A DNA stretch of 64,000 bases from an uncultured Erythrobacter sp. Lineage in GTDB: Bacteria > Pseudomonadota > Alphaproteobacteria > Sphingomonadales > Sphingomonadaceae. Made by a program: the position numbers and the translations under genes. This document shows positions 9,223 through 17,452 of this stretch, piece by piece. The notes beneath the pieces are model-generated. The model did no database searches and was not told where the DNA came from. It saw only the letters and a program-made list of their open reading frames with translations. Position 1 is the stretch's first letter, and the number at the start of each line of letters is the position of its first letter. Where the stretch lies: positions 269,069 through 333,068 of the forward strand of contig CANLZP010000001.1 of NCBI GenBank assembly GCA_947495695.1, in the 5' to 3' direction.

Positions 9223-9787
9223 CGGAACGATTGTTCGCTGATCCAGCAGTCGAACTGTGCCTTCGATGCAAGATTGCACACAAAAACACTGTCGCGCTGG
9301 CGCCCAGATCAATGATCCAGTTGAGACGAATTGGACCAATCAGTCCGCTGAAAAGCAGCCAGTCGGTAAAGTGCAAAGACACAATCCTAAGCGCCATCAA
9401 CCCGGCCATCGCCACCAATGCCATGCCTGCGATCAAGCGCAATCTCGATCTGGGCCTATCGCGTAGATGACGCAATTGCCTTGCCATCCAGACAATCAGT
9501 CCGATTGCAATCATGCCTGACAATGCCGCCAAGGGCATCTGTATCGCACGGCGCCATTCTCGCGCGTTTTCCTGATCCAGAAATTCACGCAATTGATCTC
9601 TGGCGATTTCCTCTGCAGCCAAGGCCCGCAACACTGCCAATACGATAAAGATGGCTGCGACCAGTAACCAAAAACGCGCAGCATTGCGGGCCGAGCACCC
9701 TCGACTTGCCCATAAGCAAGCCAGCGCAACGCCAACATAAAGGGCCGCTGCCATCAGGCTGAGTATGGAGGGGGTCGCGCTTTCCAA
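9203..9787 (-). CDS. Unrecognised membrane protein, four to five helices
   Basis: A 194-residue ORF on the opposite strand to the surrounding EPS genes. I do not recognise a family. Hydrophobic segments lie at about residues 9-27, 39-58, 84-105, 118-137 and 151-175, with short Arg-rich cytoplasmic loops (RHLRDRPRSRLRL), which follows the positive-inside rule. The C-terminus is Ser/Asn/Arg rich. The last 20 bases overlap the 3' end of wecB tail to tail. Membrane topology, codon use and the filled gap argue for a real gene. Position in the locus suggests an accessory role in EPS or envelope biology, but this is inference only. Confidence 0.65.
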   Translation of the reverse strand: MESATPSILSLMAAALYVGVALACLWASRGCSARNAARFWLLVAAIFIVLAVLRALAAEEIARDQLREFLDQENAREWRRAIQMPLAALSGMIAIGLIVWMARQLRHLRDRPRSRLRLIAGMALVAMAGLMALRIVSLHFTDWLLFSGLIGPIRLNWIIDLGASATVFLCAILHRRHSSTAGSANNRSVSQYRQ

Positions 9788-10035
9788 GATTTGCCCGTTC
9801 TTTCATCCGACACGCGCACATGCAACGAAGAATCGCTTCATCCTGGCCGGTCGACGCGCCCTTCGCCCCGCTAGAAATTGACCTATGCGTTGCCGATCGC
9901 GGGCCTCAGGTTAACCTAGCGAGGATCCTGCTGGACAATTATCGAAAATTAACTGGTGATCGCTTCGCGGTTGAATTGCATGCTGCGTCGGCACAGGCTA
10001 GTTTCTAAGGCCATCGTCTTAGGAGTATTGGCTAA

Positions 10036-10752
10036 GTGCTGATCAGCAGCCATGTGCATTCCATAAAATTTTCAGCAGCTATGCCTTTGGTGCTGCTGGT
10101 GGCTGCTTGTGCGTCCACTCCCGAGCCATTGATTGGGCCTGTTACAGCAACAGCCAATGCCGATCTGGGACAGGCCGATTATCATTCCGCAACAGCCGAA
10201 GCCTATGCATTGAATGCAGGCGACCGGTTGAGCGTTCTGGTGTTCAGAGAGCCAGATTTGTCGGCCGAAGCGATCGCCATCGGGCCGGAAGGCACCATCG
10301 CATTGCCCTTGATTGGCAATGTTCAGGCAGCCAGCCTGACCACCGACCAGCTAGCACAGGAAATAAGAGGCCGTTTGGATAGTGCAGGATTGCGCCAGCC
10401 CGATGTCAGCGTGAATGTGGTCGAGTTTGCCTCGCATTTAGTGACCGTCGAAGGCGGTGTCGAAGAACCGGGTGTCTATCAATTCACTCCGGGCGCCAAA
10501 TTGTCCTCAGCCATTGCCTTGGCAAAGGGCCCAAACCGGGTGGCAAAACTGCGCGACGTCGTCGTCTTTAGAGAGGTCAACGAGCAAGTCTCCATCGCGA
10601 AGTTTGATTATCAAGCCGTCCGGCGCGGCACGATGATTGACCCCGTCATGCAACCTGGCGACCGCGTAGTAGTGGGCATTTCTGGTCTATCGCAGCTATG
10701 GCAGGACACTATCCGTGCCTTGCCCGCCTTTGGCTTGTTTACGCAGATTTAG
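10036..10752 (+). CDS. Polysaccharide biosynthesis/export lipoprotein (Wza/GumB type)
   Basis: A 238-residue outer-membrane export protein. An N-terminal lipoprotein signal ends in VAACAS (about residues 21-26). The Poly_export domain begins at YALNAGDRLSVLVFREPDLS (about residue 57) and continues with PEGTIALPLIGNVQAA, followed by a SLBB domain with VTVEGGVEEPGVYQF. The length and single SLBB suit the GumB/short-Wza subgroup. GTG start at 10036 with AGGAG about 11 bases upstream; an internal ATG at 10081 is possible but would shorten the signal peptide. It is nine bases ahead of the tyrosine autokinase gene; the two form the export machine across the envelope. Confidence 0.92.
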   Translation: MLISSHVHSIKFSAAMPLVLLVAACASTPEPLIGPVTATANADLGQADYHSATAEAYALNAGDRLSVLVFREPDLSAEAIAIGPEGTIALPLIGNVQAASLTTDQLAQEIRGRLDSAGLRQPDVSVNVVEFASHLVTVEGGVEEPGVYQFTPGAKLSSAIALAKGPNRVAKLRDVVVFREVNEQVSIAKFDYQAVRRGTMIDPVMQPGDRVVVGISGLSQLWQDTIRALPAFGLFTQI

Positions 10753-10761
10753 GGGCGGGAA

Positions 10762-12993
10762 ATGAACACACCTTCAACCACCAGCCCTTCGTCGGGGGAT
10801 CAACGCGAATGGGATGACCAATCCGACTGGGTGACCATGTCAGATGAACACGGCACCAGATCGGGTGGAGGCGGTTTGTCTACTCTATTTGACCTGCCCA
10901 CCATGCGCGGATTTTTGTTCCGGCAACGCTACATTCTGATCGCTACAATTATTCTGTCATTGCTGGCCGCGCTCATTCTTACCCTGCTCGCTACGCCAGT
11001 TTACGAAGCGCGCTCGTCCGTCAGGGTTGAACCGCAAGGCAATTATATTGTCGAAGGCCAAGATCTGGCACCGGCAATCACATCGGGCCAAGTCTCGCAA
11101 TATCTGCAGACCTTGGGAGAGGTGATCGAAAGCCGGAAGATGGCTGAATTGGTCGTCGGAACACTCAACCTGCAGAACCGCAGCGATTTTCTTGGCGACG
11201 ATGTAGATAGTAATCGCCCCGAGAAAATCAGTGATGAACAATGGGCTGAGCTGAAGAAGGAAATGGCGATTGCGATTACGCAGGGCGGCGTCGCAGCAGA
11301 AATTCCCTATGACAGCCGAATTCTGAAGATCCGCTTTTCCAGCAGCAATCCAGCCATCGCAGCCCAACTTGCCAATGCTTATGCAGAAAATTTCGCGGCT
11401 GACGACAGCCGTCAAACCTTGGCCAACAATGCGTATGCTCTGGAATATCTCGACGGCCAGATTACCGAAACGCGGCAGCGCCTTCAGGATGCCGAGCTGG
11501 CCGCAAACGCCTATGCCCGGCGCAACAGTATTGTCGGGCCTACGTCGATCAATGCCGACAACAGTTATGGCGGCGAAGGTGGCCAGACAATCACCGCGCT
11601 GAATCTGGCACAGATCAACGCCAGCTATACCGAGGCCCGCGCCAAGAGGATCGAGCTTGAGCAAAAATGGCTGGCGATTGCCGGCACGCCCGCGCGCCAA
11701 ATATCAGCTGTGCAAAACAGCGAAGTGCTAAGGGATTTGATTGGCGAGAGTTCTACGCTGTCCGCCAATCTTGCGGATCTGAGGCAGCGGTACGACGATA
11801 ATTATCCGCAGGTTCAGGAGCTGAACGCGAGACTGGCGGAATTGAACCGGCAAATCGACCAGACGGGAGCCGACATCAAGGCTGGTATCCGCAGCGATTT
11901 TGAAGTTGCCAAGCGTCAGGAACAAGCATTGTCAGCCGAAGTTGGCCGTGTTTCGCGCAACACTTTAGACGAGCAGGACCGGCGCGTGCGTTATGGCCTT
12001 CTTGATCGTGAGGCCAGCGCCATCCGAGTCCAGTTGGCGACCTTGCTTGATCGCTACAACCAGATTTCCTCTGCTGAAAATGTACAGACCGGGTCAATCA
12101 CTTTGCTCGACCCTGCTTTGAAGCCCACCACTCCCGTGTCCCCCAATCTTACCCGAAATTTGTTCATTGCATTGATCTTGGGCTCCGGATTGGCACTGAC
12201 CATCGCAATCTTGCGCGAAGTATTCGATGATCGTCTTCGGTCACTGGCAGAAGTGGAAGATCGCTTTGGCGTGCCCCTGTTGGGCCACACCCCATATCTG
12301 GTGGCTGATGATCTGGATGATGAGGGGTCCGCCGCGCATATCGCCTTGATGGAATCCTATTCCTCCATTGCGTTGGCGATCCATTATGCCTTGCCCAAAC
12401 GGCATCGAGTATTGCAATTCACTAGCAGCCAGGCGTCTGAAGGCAAAACCACCTCGGCCATCGCATTGGCAGAGAAATACGCCAAACTGGGTCATAAAAC
12501 CTTGTTGGTGGATGCCGATTTGCGGCGTCCTGCCATGGCAGGGGCCTATGGATTGGACAAACCGCAGCAAGGTTTCGCCGAAGTTCTGAAGGGTCAGGCA
12601 GACATTCAATCGGTGCTGCTTCCCGAGGTGCATGAAAACCTGGATGTCCTACCGCTAGGAACCTTACCGGCGGATCCTGTCGAGCTGATGGCTTCGGGCT
12701 ATATCCGCACCTTCATTGCCCAATATCGCGAGCAATATGACTATGTGATCTTCGATTCATCACCAGTGGTTGGCATTGCAGACGCGCCGATCCTGTCACG
12801 TCTGGTGGATTCGACAATATTCATCGTTGAGGCCAACCGGGTTCACTTTGGACAAGCCAAGGCTGCTTTGCGCAGGCTGAAGGCAGCAGGCGCAAATGTT
12901 CCCGGACTGATCTTGACCAAATATCGCCCGCAAGAAGCCGGGCAGTCCTATGGCTATGAATATCAATATTATTCCTATTCCAAGGATGCTTGA
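10762..12993 (+). CDS. Polysaccharide chain-length regulator / tyrosine autokinase (Wzc/GumC/ExoP type)
   Basis: A 743-residue inner-membrane protein. After an acidic N-tail a first transmembrane helix lies at about residues 55-77, followed by a Wzz-like periplasmic region with long helical coiled-coil stretches (about 90-450), a second helix near 465-485, and a cytoplasmic BY-kinase domain. The kinase has Walker A SQASEGKTTSA, Walker A' LLVDADLRRP and Walker B YVIFDSSP. The C-terminus is a tyrosine cluster (YGYEYQYYSY) expected to be autophosphorylated. It controls polymer length and export with the Wza-type protein upstream. GGGCGGGA is a good ribosome site for 10762. Confidence 0.95.
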   Translation: MNTPSTTSPSSGDQREWDDQSDWVTMSDEHGTRSGGGGLSTLFDLPTMRGFLFRQRYILIATIILSLLAALILTLLATPVYEARSSVRVEPQGNYIVEGQDLAPAITSGQVSQYLQTLGEVIESRKMAELVVGTLNLQNRSDFLGDDVDSNRPEKISDEQWAELKKEMAIAITQGGVAAEIPYDSRILKIRFSSSNPAIAAQLANAYAENFAADDSRQTLANNAYALEYLDGQITETRQRLQDAELAANAYARRNSIVGPTSINADNSYGGEGGQTITALNLAQINASYTEARAKRIELEQKWLAIAGTPARQISAVQNSEVLRDLIGESSTLSANLADLRQRYDDNYPQVQELNARLAELNRQIDQTGADIKAGIRSDFEVAKRQEQALSAEVGRVSRNTLDEQDRRVRYGLLDREASAIRVQLATLLDRYNQISSAENVQTGSITLLDPALKPTTPVSPNLTRNLFIALILGSGLALTIAILREVFDDRLRSLAEVEDRFGVPLLGHTPYLVADDLDDEGSAAHIALMESYSSIALAIHYALPKRHRVLQFTSSQASEGKTTSAIALAEKYAKLGHKTLLVDADLRRPAMAGAYGLDKPQQGFAEVLKGQADIQSVLLPEVHENLDVLPLGTLPADPVELMASGYIRTFIAQYREQYDYVIFDSSPVVGIADAPILSRLVDSTIFIVEANRVHFGQAKAALRRLKAAGANVPGLILTKYRPQEAGQSYGYEYQYYSYSKDA

Positions 12994-13907
12994 TGGCAAG
13001 CGGGCCATCAAGCCAGTCTGAAGGGCCAAGCTTGACCGGAGATGGGGCGAGCTTTTCAGTAATTATTCCTGCCCATAATGAAGAGGCCGTGATCGAACGG
13101 TGTCTGCGGTCAATCTACTCTGGTGCAATTACAGACAACAATCCCGAAGTGATCGTGGCCGCAAATGGGTGCACCGATCAGACTGTTGCTAAAGCTCGCG
13201 CAGCGGCGCCGAATGCTCTGATTCTTGATATTCAGCAGCCATCAAAAGCCGGGGCAATCAATCAGGCCAGCAGCGTTGCCAGCCACTTTCCGCGGTTGAT
13301 CATGGATGCCGATATCGAAGCTTCGTTCGACACATTGGCAGCAACCGCAGACGTTCTGCGGCAGGGTCGCGCGCTTGCAGCATCACCGCTCATGAAACTC
13401 AATCTGGCACAATCCAGCCGCGCCGTCCGGTCCTATTACAAGGTCTGGCTGACCCTGCCCTATGCTGCCAACGGATTGATTGGTGGAGGCGTCTATGGCC
13501 TGTCACAAGAAGGTTGGGGGCGCGTTGCCCCCTTGCCCGACATCATCGGCGATGATCTTTATGTGCGGACCCGCTTTGCACAATCTGAACGGGCCAATGT
13601 CTCCCACACTTCAGACGGTCATGCCATTGGCGTTATCATGACACCGCCAACAACCTTGAGTGAACTCATCAAGATAGAGGCAAGGCGCAGGATGGGTAAG
13701 CACGAGGTCGACCGCCACTATCCCACACTGCAAAGCGGCAACATTAACAGATGGCGTGATCTTTTTGGAAGCCTTTCCAAAGGGGCAAACCTGCTCGACC
13801 TCGCGATCTATATAGCCGTCAAGCTGGCAGCCTATGCGCGCTTCAAATTCAACCTGATCAGAGGCAAGCGCGAATGGGCGCGCGATGCATCTTCGCGGAT
13901 AGCATGA
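12993..13907 (+). CDS. Glycosyltransferase family 2
   Basis: A GT-A protein of about 304 residues. FSVIIPAHNEEAVIERCLRSI is the classic GT2 opening, and LIMDADIEASF contains the DXD-type metal/nucleotide-sugar motif. A later QEGWGRVAPLPDIIGDDLYVRTRF resembles the acceptor/ED region. ATG at 12993 shares its A with the TGA of the kinase gene; the track's TTG at 12990 would add one residue. The C-terminal helix (LAIYIAVKLAAYARF) may associate with the membrane. It likely adds one sugar of the repeat unit. It overlaps the polymerase gene by ATGA. Confidence 0.9.
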   Translation: MASGPSSQSEGPSLTGDGASFSVIIPAHNEEAVIERCLRSIYSGAITDNNPEVIVAANGCTDQTVAKARAAAPNALILDIQQPSKAGAINQASSVASHFPRLIMDADIEASFDTLAATADVLRQGRALAASPLMKLNLAQSSRAVRSYYKVWLTLPYAANGLIGGGVYGLSQEGWGRVAPLPDIIGDDLYVRTRFAQSERANVSHTSDGHAIGVIMTPPTTLSELIKIEARRRMGKHEVDRHYPTLQSGNINRWRDLFGSLSKGANLLDLAIYIAVKLAAYARFKFNLIRGKREWARDASSRIA

Positions 13908-15235
13908 TGGCCAGCAGAGCAATCAACCTTGGCGGCGGGCAGACAGGGAGCACGCGCGGTCTCGGCCGACTCGGCATCCCTGCCCATGTGTGGCCTGCGA
14001 TCATCATCACCTATGCGGCAGTTCTGCCGCAAGAACTGGCCATCAGCCTGGGCGGCGCCATGCTGTTTCCGTACCGTTTGGTGTTATTGGTCAGCATTCC
14101 CTGGCTGCTGCACAGCTTCTTTTCAGGCGGTCTGCGCGCCCATGGCATCGACGCATTGGCGGGACTCGTAACCGTATGGATGACCATCGCCATGCTAATC
14201 AACGAGCCGGCATTGCGTGCATTGGAATTTGGGACAGCCCATTCGATAGACTTTGGCATCGCCTATTTCGCTGGCCGAGTGTCCTTGCGCAATACACGCG
14301 ATTTCAAGGTCTACTTTGCAGCGCTGATGCCTTTATTGGCGGGTTTGGCCTTTGTGATGATGGTCGAATCTCTAACCCACAGGCATTGGGTGCGCCCCTT
14401 CATCGCGCAATTCTTGGGGGAACCTCCCCCTTCGCTTCACCAACAAGTGCGTTTGGGGCTCTACCGCGCTGCCGGGCCATTCCCGCACCCAATTCTGGGC
14501 GGGGTCTTCATGGCATCTCTGCTGCCGCTTGCCATGTTCGCGACTGACCGAAAGGCATGGATGACGATAGGCCTTGTGGCTGCTTGCAGCATGATTTTCA
14601 CGGTTAGCAGCACGGCGATATTGTGCTTCTTGTTCGCCCTAATTTTGATTGTCATCCTATGGTTTCAAAAGGCCTCGCGCGGTCCGGTCTTACTCCTTTC
14701 AGCGATTGGTGCGCTGACCCTATTCAGCTTTGTCACCGTCGCCTCGGACAGCGGGCCACTGACATTTGCGATCTATCGGCTAACGCTTGATCCCGCGTCG
14801 GGTTATTGGCGATTGCTCATTTGGGAATATGCTGGTGCCGAAGCACTCAACAATCCATTGTTCGGCATTGGATTGCGTGATTGGTTCCGGCCGTCCTTTA
14901 TGGTGACATCCTCCATCGACGCGCATTTTCTCCTATGGTCAATGCGATTCGGATTTGTCGCTGGCGTGGGTTGCGTCTTGGTATTTGCTGGATCCGCATT
15001 GCATTTGTTGTGGAACATGCAGCTACAAAATGAAGCGGCCCGAAAGGTTTCGATGGGCTTGGCGATTTGTCTGCTGGCGCTCGTCTTTAGTGGCTTTACA
15101 GTGGCATTTTGGGGCGGATTGGCCGCTTGGTCTTATATGCTGTGCGGCGCTGCGATTACGATCGGCACTCCAAAATTTGGTTTTGAGCCTGCGGCGGTAG
15201 CCACCGATCCAAAGAACGACCGGGTCGAGCGCTGA
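13904..15235 (+). CDS. O-antigen ligase/polymerase-like EPS membrane protein (Wzy type)
   Basis: The track start (13874) lies in the preceding gene; ATG at 13904 makes an ATGA overlap and a 443-residue product. About ten to eleven transmembrane helices are visible from residue 30 onward. A periplasmic loop contains YRAAGPFPHPILGG, a Wzy/WaaL-like stretch, and later GIGLRDWFRPSFM precedes more helices. These fit EPS polymerases of the Wzy_C/O-antigen ligase superfamily. It probably joins repeat units in the periplasm after Wzx flipping. A second protein of this kind is encoded at 30.1 kb. It ends on the start codon of the DUF6492 gene. Confidence 0.85.
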   Translation: MMASRAINLGGGQTGSTRGLGRLGIPAHVWPAIIITYAAVLPQELAISLGGAMLFPYRLVLLVSIPWLLHSFFSGGLRAHGIDALAGLVTVWMTIAMLINEPALRALEFGTAHSIDFGIAYFAGRVSLRNTRDFKVYFAALMPLLAGLAFVMMVESLTHRHWVRPFIAQFLGEPPPSLHQQVRLGLYRAAGPFPHPILGGVFMASLLPLAMFATDRKAWMTIGLVAACSMIFTVSSTAILCFLFALILIVILWFQKASRGPVLLLSAIGALTLFSFVTVASDSGPLTFAIYRLTLDPASGYWRLLIWEYAGAEALNNPLFGIGLRDWFRPSFMVTSSIDAHFLLWSMRFGFVAGVGCVLVFAGSALHLLWNMQLQNEAARKVSMGLAICLLALVFSGFTVAFWGGLAAWSYMLCGAAITIGTPKFGFEPAAVATDPKNDRVER

Positions 15236-16116
15236 TGTCCAGCTTTGCCTTGGTAACAAAGACATATCTCGGCGACATCAAGCCCTTTACCGATCTTTGC
15301 AAAAGCATCGACCGGCTGATGCCCGACACTCAGCATTATGTCCTGATCGATCACGCAGATGCAGCAGCCTTTGCGCCATTCGAAGGGCCAAAGCGAACCA
15401 TCATCGATTGTTCGCAGTTGCTTCCTCAATTGCGCGAGACACACCTGCTGCGCCGCCGGTTTTGGCGGATCGGCTTCACACGGATGGTACGAGGCTGGAT
15501 CTATCAGCAGATCGCCAAGATCGCCTTTGTCGCTACTATGGAGGAGGATGCAGCGGTCCATCTGGACAGCGATGTTGCCTTGCTTCAGCCGATCAAGACC
15601 GAGCATGTTTTTCCAGATGGTGCTGTCAGACTTTACCATCAGCCTGGCAGCGGCAAAGGGCCACACCATTTGAAATGGCATAAGGTGGCGCAAAGAGTGC
15701 TTGGCCTGCCGCAAACCGGTTATAGCGGATCTGACTATATCGGCCCATTGGTGTCGTGGTCTCCAGTTGTGATCAGCGCCATAATTGACCGGATTGAAGC
15801 CACCAACCGAGCCGACTGGATAAAGGTGCTGGCGAGGCACTTTCGCTTCTCAGAGTATATTATCTACGGTATTTTCTGCGATCATATCGCTGGCAGGCAT
15901 CAGCAACTCATCACTCCATCAAGCGATCAATCTTGTCACAATTGCTGGGGCTACGATTTGTTTTCGTCCAGCGAGGTCGATCGCTTCGTCAGTGACTTGC
16001 ACGAGGATCATCTAGCCGTTCTGATCCAATCCAACCTGCATTTGCCAGAGCAAGAACGACGATCGATCTTGAACCGAATGAAGGAAAGATTCCGGACTCT
16101 GGATGCTGGCTCATGA
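15235..16116 (+). CDS. DUF6492 family protein, probable GT-A-like glycosyltransferase
   Basis: A 293-residue soluble protein. The start SSFALVTKTYLGDIKPFTDLC and the later VHLDSDVALLQPI (a DXD-like motif near residue 105) match the DUF6492 pattern, a family thought to be nucleotide-sugar transferases. GSDYIGPLVSWSP and FSEYIIYGIFCDH follow in the expected order. No membrane segments. The ATG shares one base with the stop of the polymerase gene, and the stop overlaps the next gene, so it is part of the EPS operon. Sugar and linkage are unknown. Confidence 0.8.
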   Translation: MSSFALVTKTYLGDIKPFTDLCKSIDRLMPDTQHYVLIDHADAAAFAPFEGPKRTIIDCSQLLPQLRETHLLRRRFWRIGFTRMVRGWIYQQIAKIAFVATMEEDAAVHLDSDVALLQPIKTEHVFPDGAVRLYHQPGSGKGPHHLKWHKVAQRVLGLPQTGYSGSDYIGPLVSWSPVVISAIIDRIEATNRADWIKVLARHFRFSEYIIYGIFCDHIAGRHQQLITPSSDQSCHNCWGYDLFSSSEVDRFVSDLHEDHLAVLIQSNLHLPEQERRSILNRMKERFRTLDAGS

Positions 16117-17060
16117 CCCTGGCACCCCAGGCTGACACAGCGCACTCTGCCGCTCTGAGCATCTTGATCGTTGGCTACAATTCTGCTGGTTTTCTGGAAA
16201 GCTGCATTGGGTCGATCAAGCCCTTACTGGATCAGCCAGAATTCGAGGTTCTTTTCATCAATAATGGCGATGACGGATCGGAGGAGTTGCTCGCCAATGC
16301 CTTTCCGCAAGTCCGCATCGTGCCAAGCCAAGGCAACATCGGGTTTGGTCGGGCGAACAATTGCCTCGCCAAGCATGCGAACGGCCAGCATTTATTGCTG
16401 CTCAATCCCGATACGGAGGCATCGCCGGGCGCGATCAGAGCTCTGCTGCTCGCCGCCGCCGATCATCCAGACCATCCGATATTGGGCGCTGTCACAAGTA
16501 CCGAACGCGATGGATCGCAGACTCTGCCGCAAATGGAGTTGCCCGGCATCCGAACGCTGGCCCGAGGTTTGATCGGTCGAGCGGCAAGGCCACTATCCGT
16601 GACGCAATCTGGCGGCCTCATCCCGGCGAACTGCGTCAGCGGAGGCTGCATGATGGTCCGCCGCGAAGTCTGGGAACGCTTGGGGGGTTTTGACGAAGAC
16701 TTCTTTCTCTATGGAGAGGATATCGATCTGTGCAAGCGAGCGAGCGCCATGGGATACAAGTTGGCGCTCGTGCCCAATGCGCGGATCTATCACGATGTCG
16801 GCAGCGGGAGTTACTTCGCGCCCAACCGTTTGCTTTTGCAGATGCGGGGCAACGCGCATTACTTTCGCAAGCATAGCAATCCCGCGCATGCGGCCGCTTG
16901 CATCGCTGTGCTGTGGGTCTCTGCTTGGGTGCGCTTTGCCGCGGGCGGTTTGATGGGTCTGCGCAGCGAAAAATACCGCCAGATGTCAGCGGGATTTGCC
17001 TCGATAGCTCTGCGACCGTGGACATGGTGGAATGGTTATCGCAAGCTCAGCAATCACTAA
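16113..17060 (+). CDS. Glycosyltransferase family 2 (rhamnosyltransferase-like)
   Basis: A 315-residue GT2 enzyme of the WbbL/rhamnosyltransferase style. LSILIVGYNSAGFLESC opens the GT-A fold, LNPDTEASPGAI is the DXD region, and GGFDEDFFLYGEDIDLCKRA is the conserved acceptor motif ahead of the His of RIYHDVGSGSY. A C-terminal amphipathic stretch may touch the membrane. It is the last gene of the tightly overlapping plus-strand run that starts at 5.57 kb; an AT-rich gap of about 120 bases follows. Confidence 0.9.
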   Translation: MTLAPQADTAHSAALSILIVGYNSAGFLESCIGSIKPLLDQPEFEVLFINNGDDGSEELLANAFPQVRIVPSQGNIGFGRANNCLAKHANGQHLLLLNPDTEASPGAIRALLLAAADHPDHPILGAVTSTERDGSQTLPQMELPGIRTLARGLIGRAARPLSVTQSGGLIPANCVSGGCMMVRREVWERLGGFDEDFFLYGEDIDLCKRASAMGYKLALVPNARIYHDVGSGSYFAPNRLLLQMRGNAHYFRKHSNPAHAAACIAVLWVSAWVRFAAGGLMGLRSEKYRQMSAGFASIALRPWTWWNGYRKLSNH

Positions 17061-17182
17061 CGAAACATCGAAGTTTTGCAATCACTCGCTAAGATAATTA
17101 TCCTATTTGGTACATTTTTCATTTTCCTACATGAGAATATGGCATTAGCTGTCCGCCCGTTTTCACCCAAACGGAGAATGCC
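17061..17182 (+). promoter_or_regulatory. AT-rich leader ahead of the spike-base gene, possible promoter
   Basis: This is the first real gap in the plus-strand EPS run and is clearly AT-richer than its surroundings. TTGGTA (17107) and GAGAAT (17133) could be -35/-10-like, but the spacing (20 bases) is loose, so this is only a candidate. CGGAG eight bases before the ATG at 17183 is a strong ribosome site. The gap suggests the spike pair is transcribed separately from the sugar genes. Confidence 0.35.
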
Positions 17183-17452
17183 ATGCCCATCGATAACTTC
17201 AGCACAACATCAGACAGTCCGATCGCACCTGCTCAGGATTGCTTCCCAATCGCACCTGACGACATCGCGGAATTGTCCAAGATCACCAAGGCAATCTATG
17301 TTGGTTCAGGCGGAGATGTGGTTGTCCGGGCTTTGCGTGCAGACACCGATGTGGTGTTTCGCAATGTCCCCGATGGCTACATTCTCGACATCCGGGCCAG
17401 CGCTGTCCGCGCCAATGGAACGACCGCCACAGACCTGATCGGCCTTGCCTGA
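17183..17452 (+). CDS. Spike base protein, RCAP_Rcc01079 (GTA head-spike) family
   Basis: An 89-residue protein. The pattern ITKAIYVGSGGDVVVRAL, then VVFRNVPDGYILDIRASAV and a TGTTA-like end (NGTTATDLIGL) is that of the small spike-base protein of the Rhodobacter gene transfer agent (rcc01079, GhsA), as I recall the family. In that agent it joins head fibres that bind host capsule. Here it stands inside an EPS locus with no capsid, portal, terminase or tail gene near. It is coupled (TGATG) to the large 690-residue gene, matching the GhsA-GhsB arrangement. Whether it is structural in a particle or now works at the cell surface is unknown. Confidence 0.8.
   Translation: MPIDNFSTTSDSPIAPAQDCFPIAPDDIAELSKITKAIYVGSGGDVVVRALRADTDVVFRNVPDGYILDIRASAVRANGTTATDLIGLA

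Noticed and set aside
10957-11700. 247-residue minus-strand ORF inside the kinase gene.
   Set aside because: Antisense shadow of the Wzc/GumC-type gene, no ribosome site or family motif.
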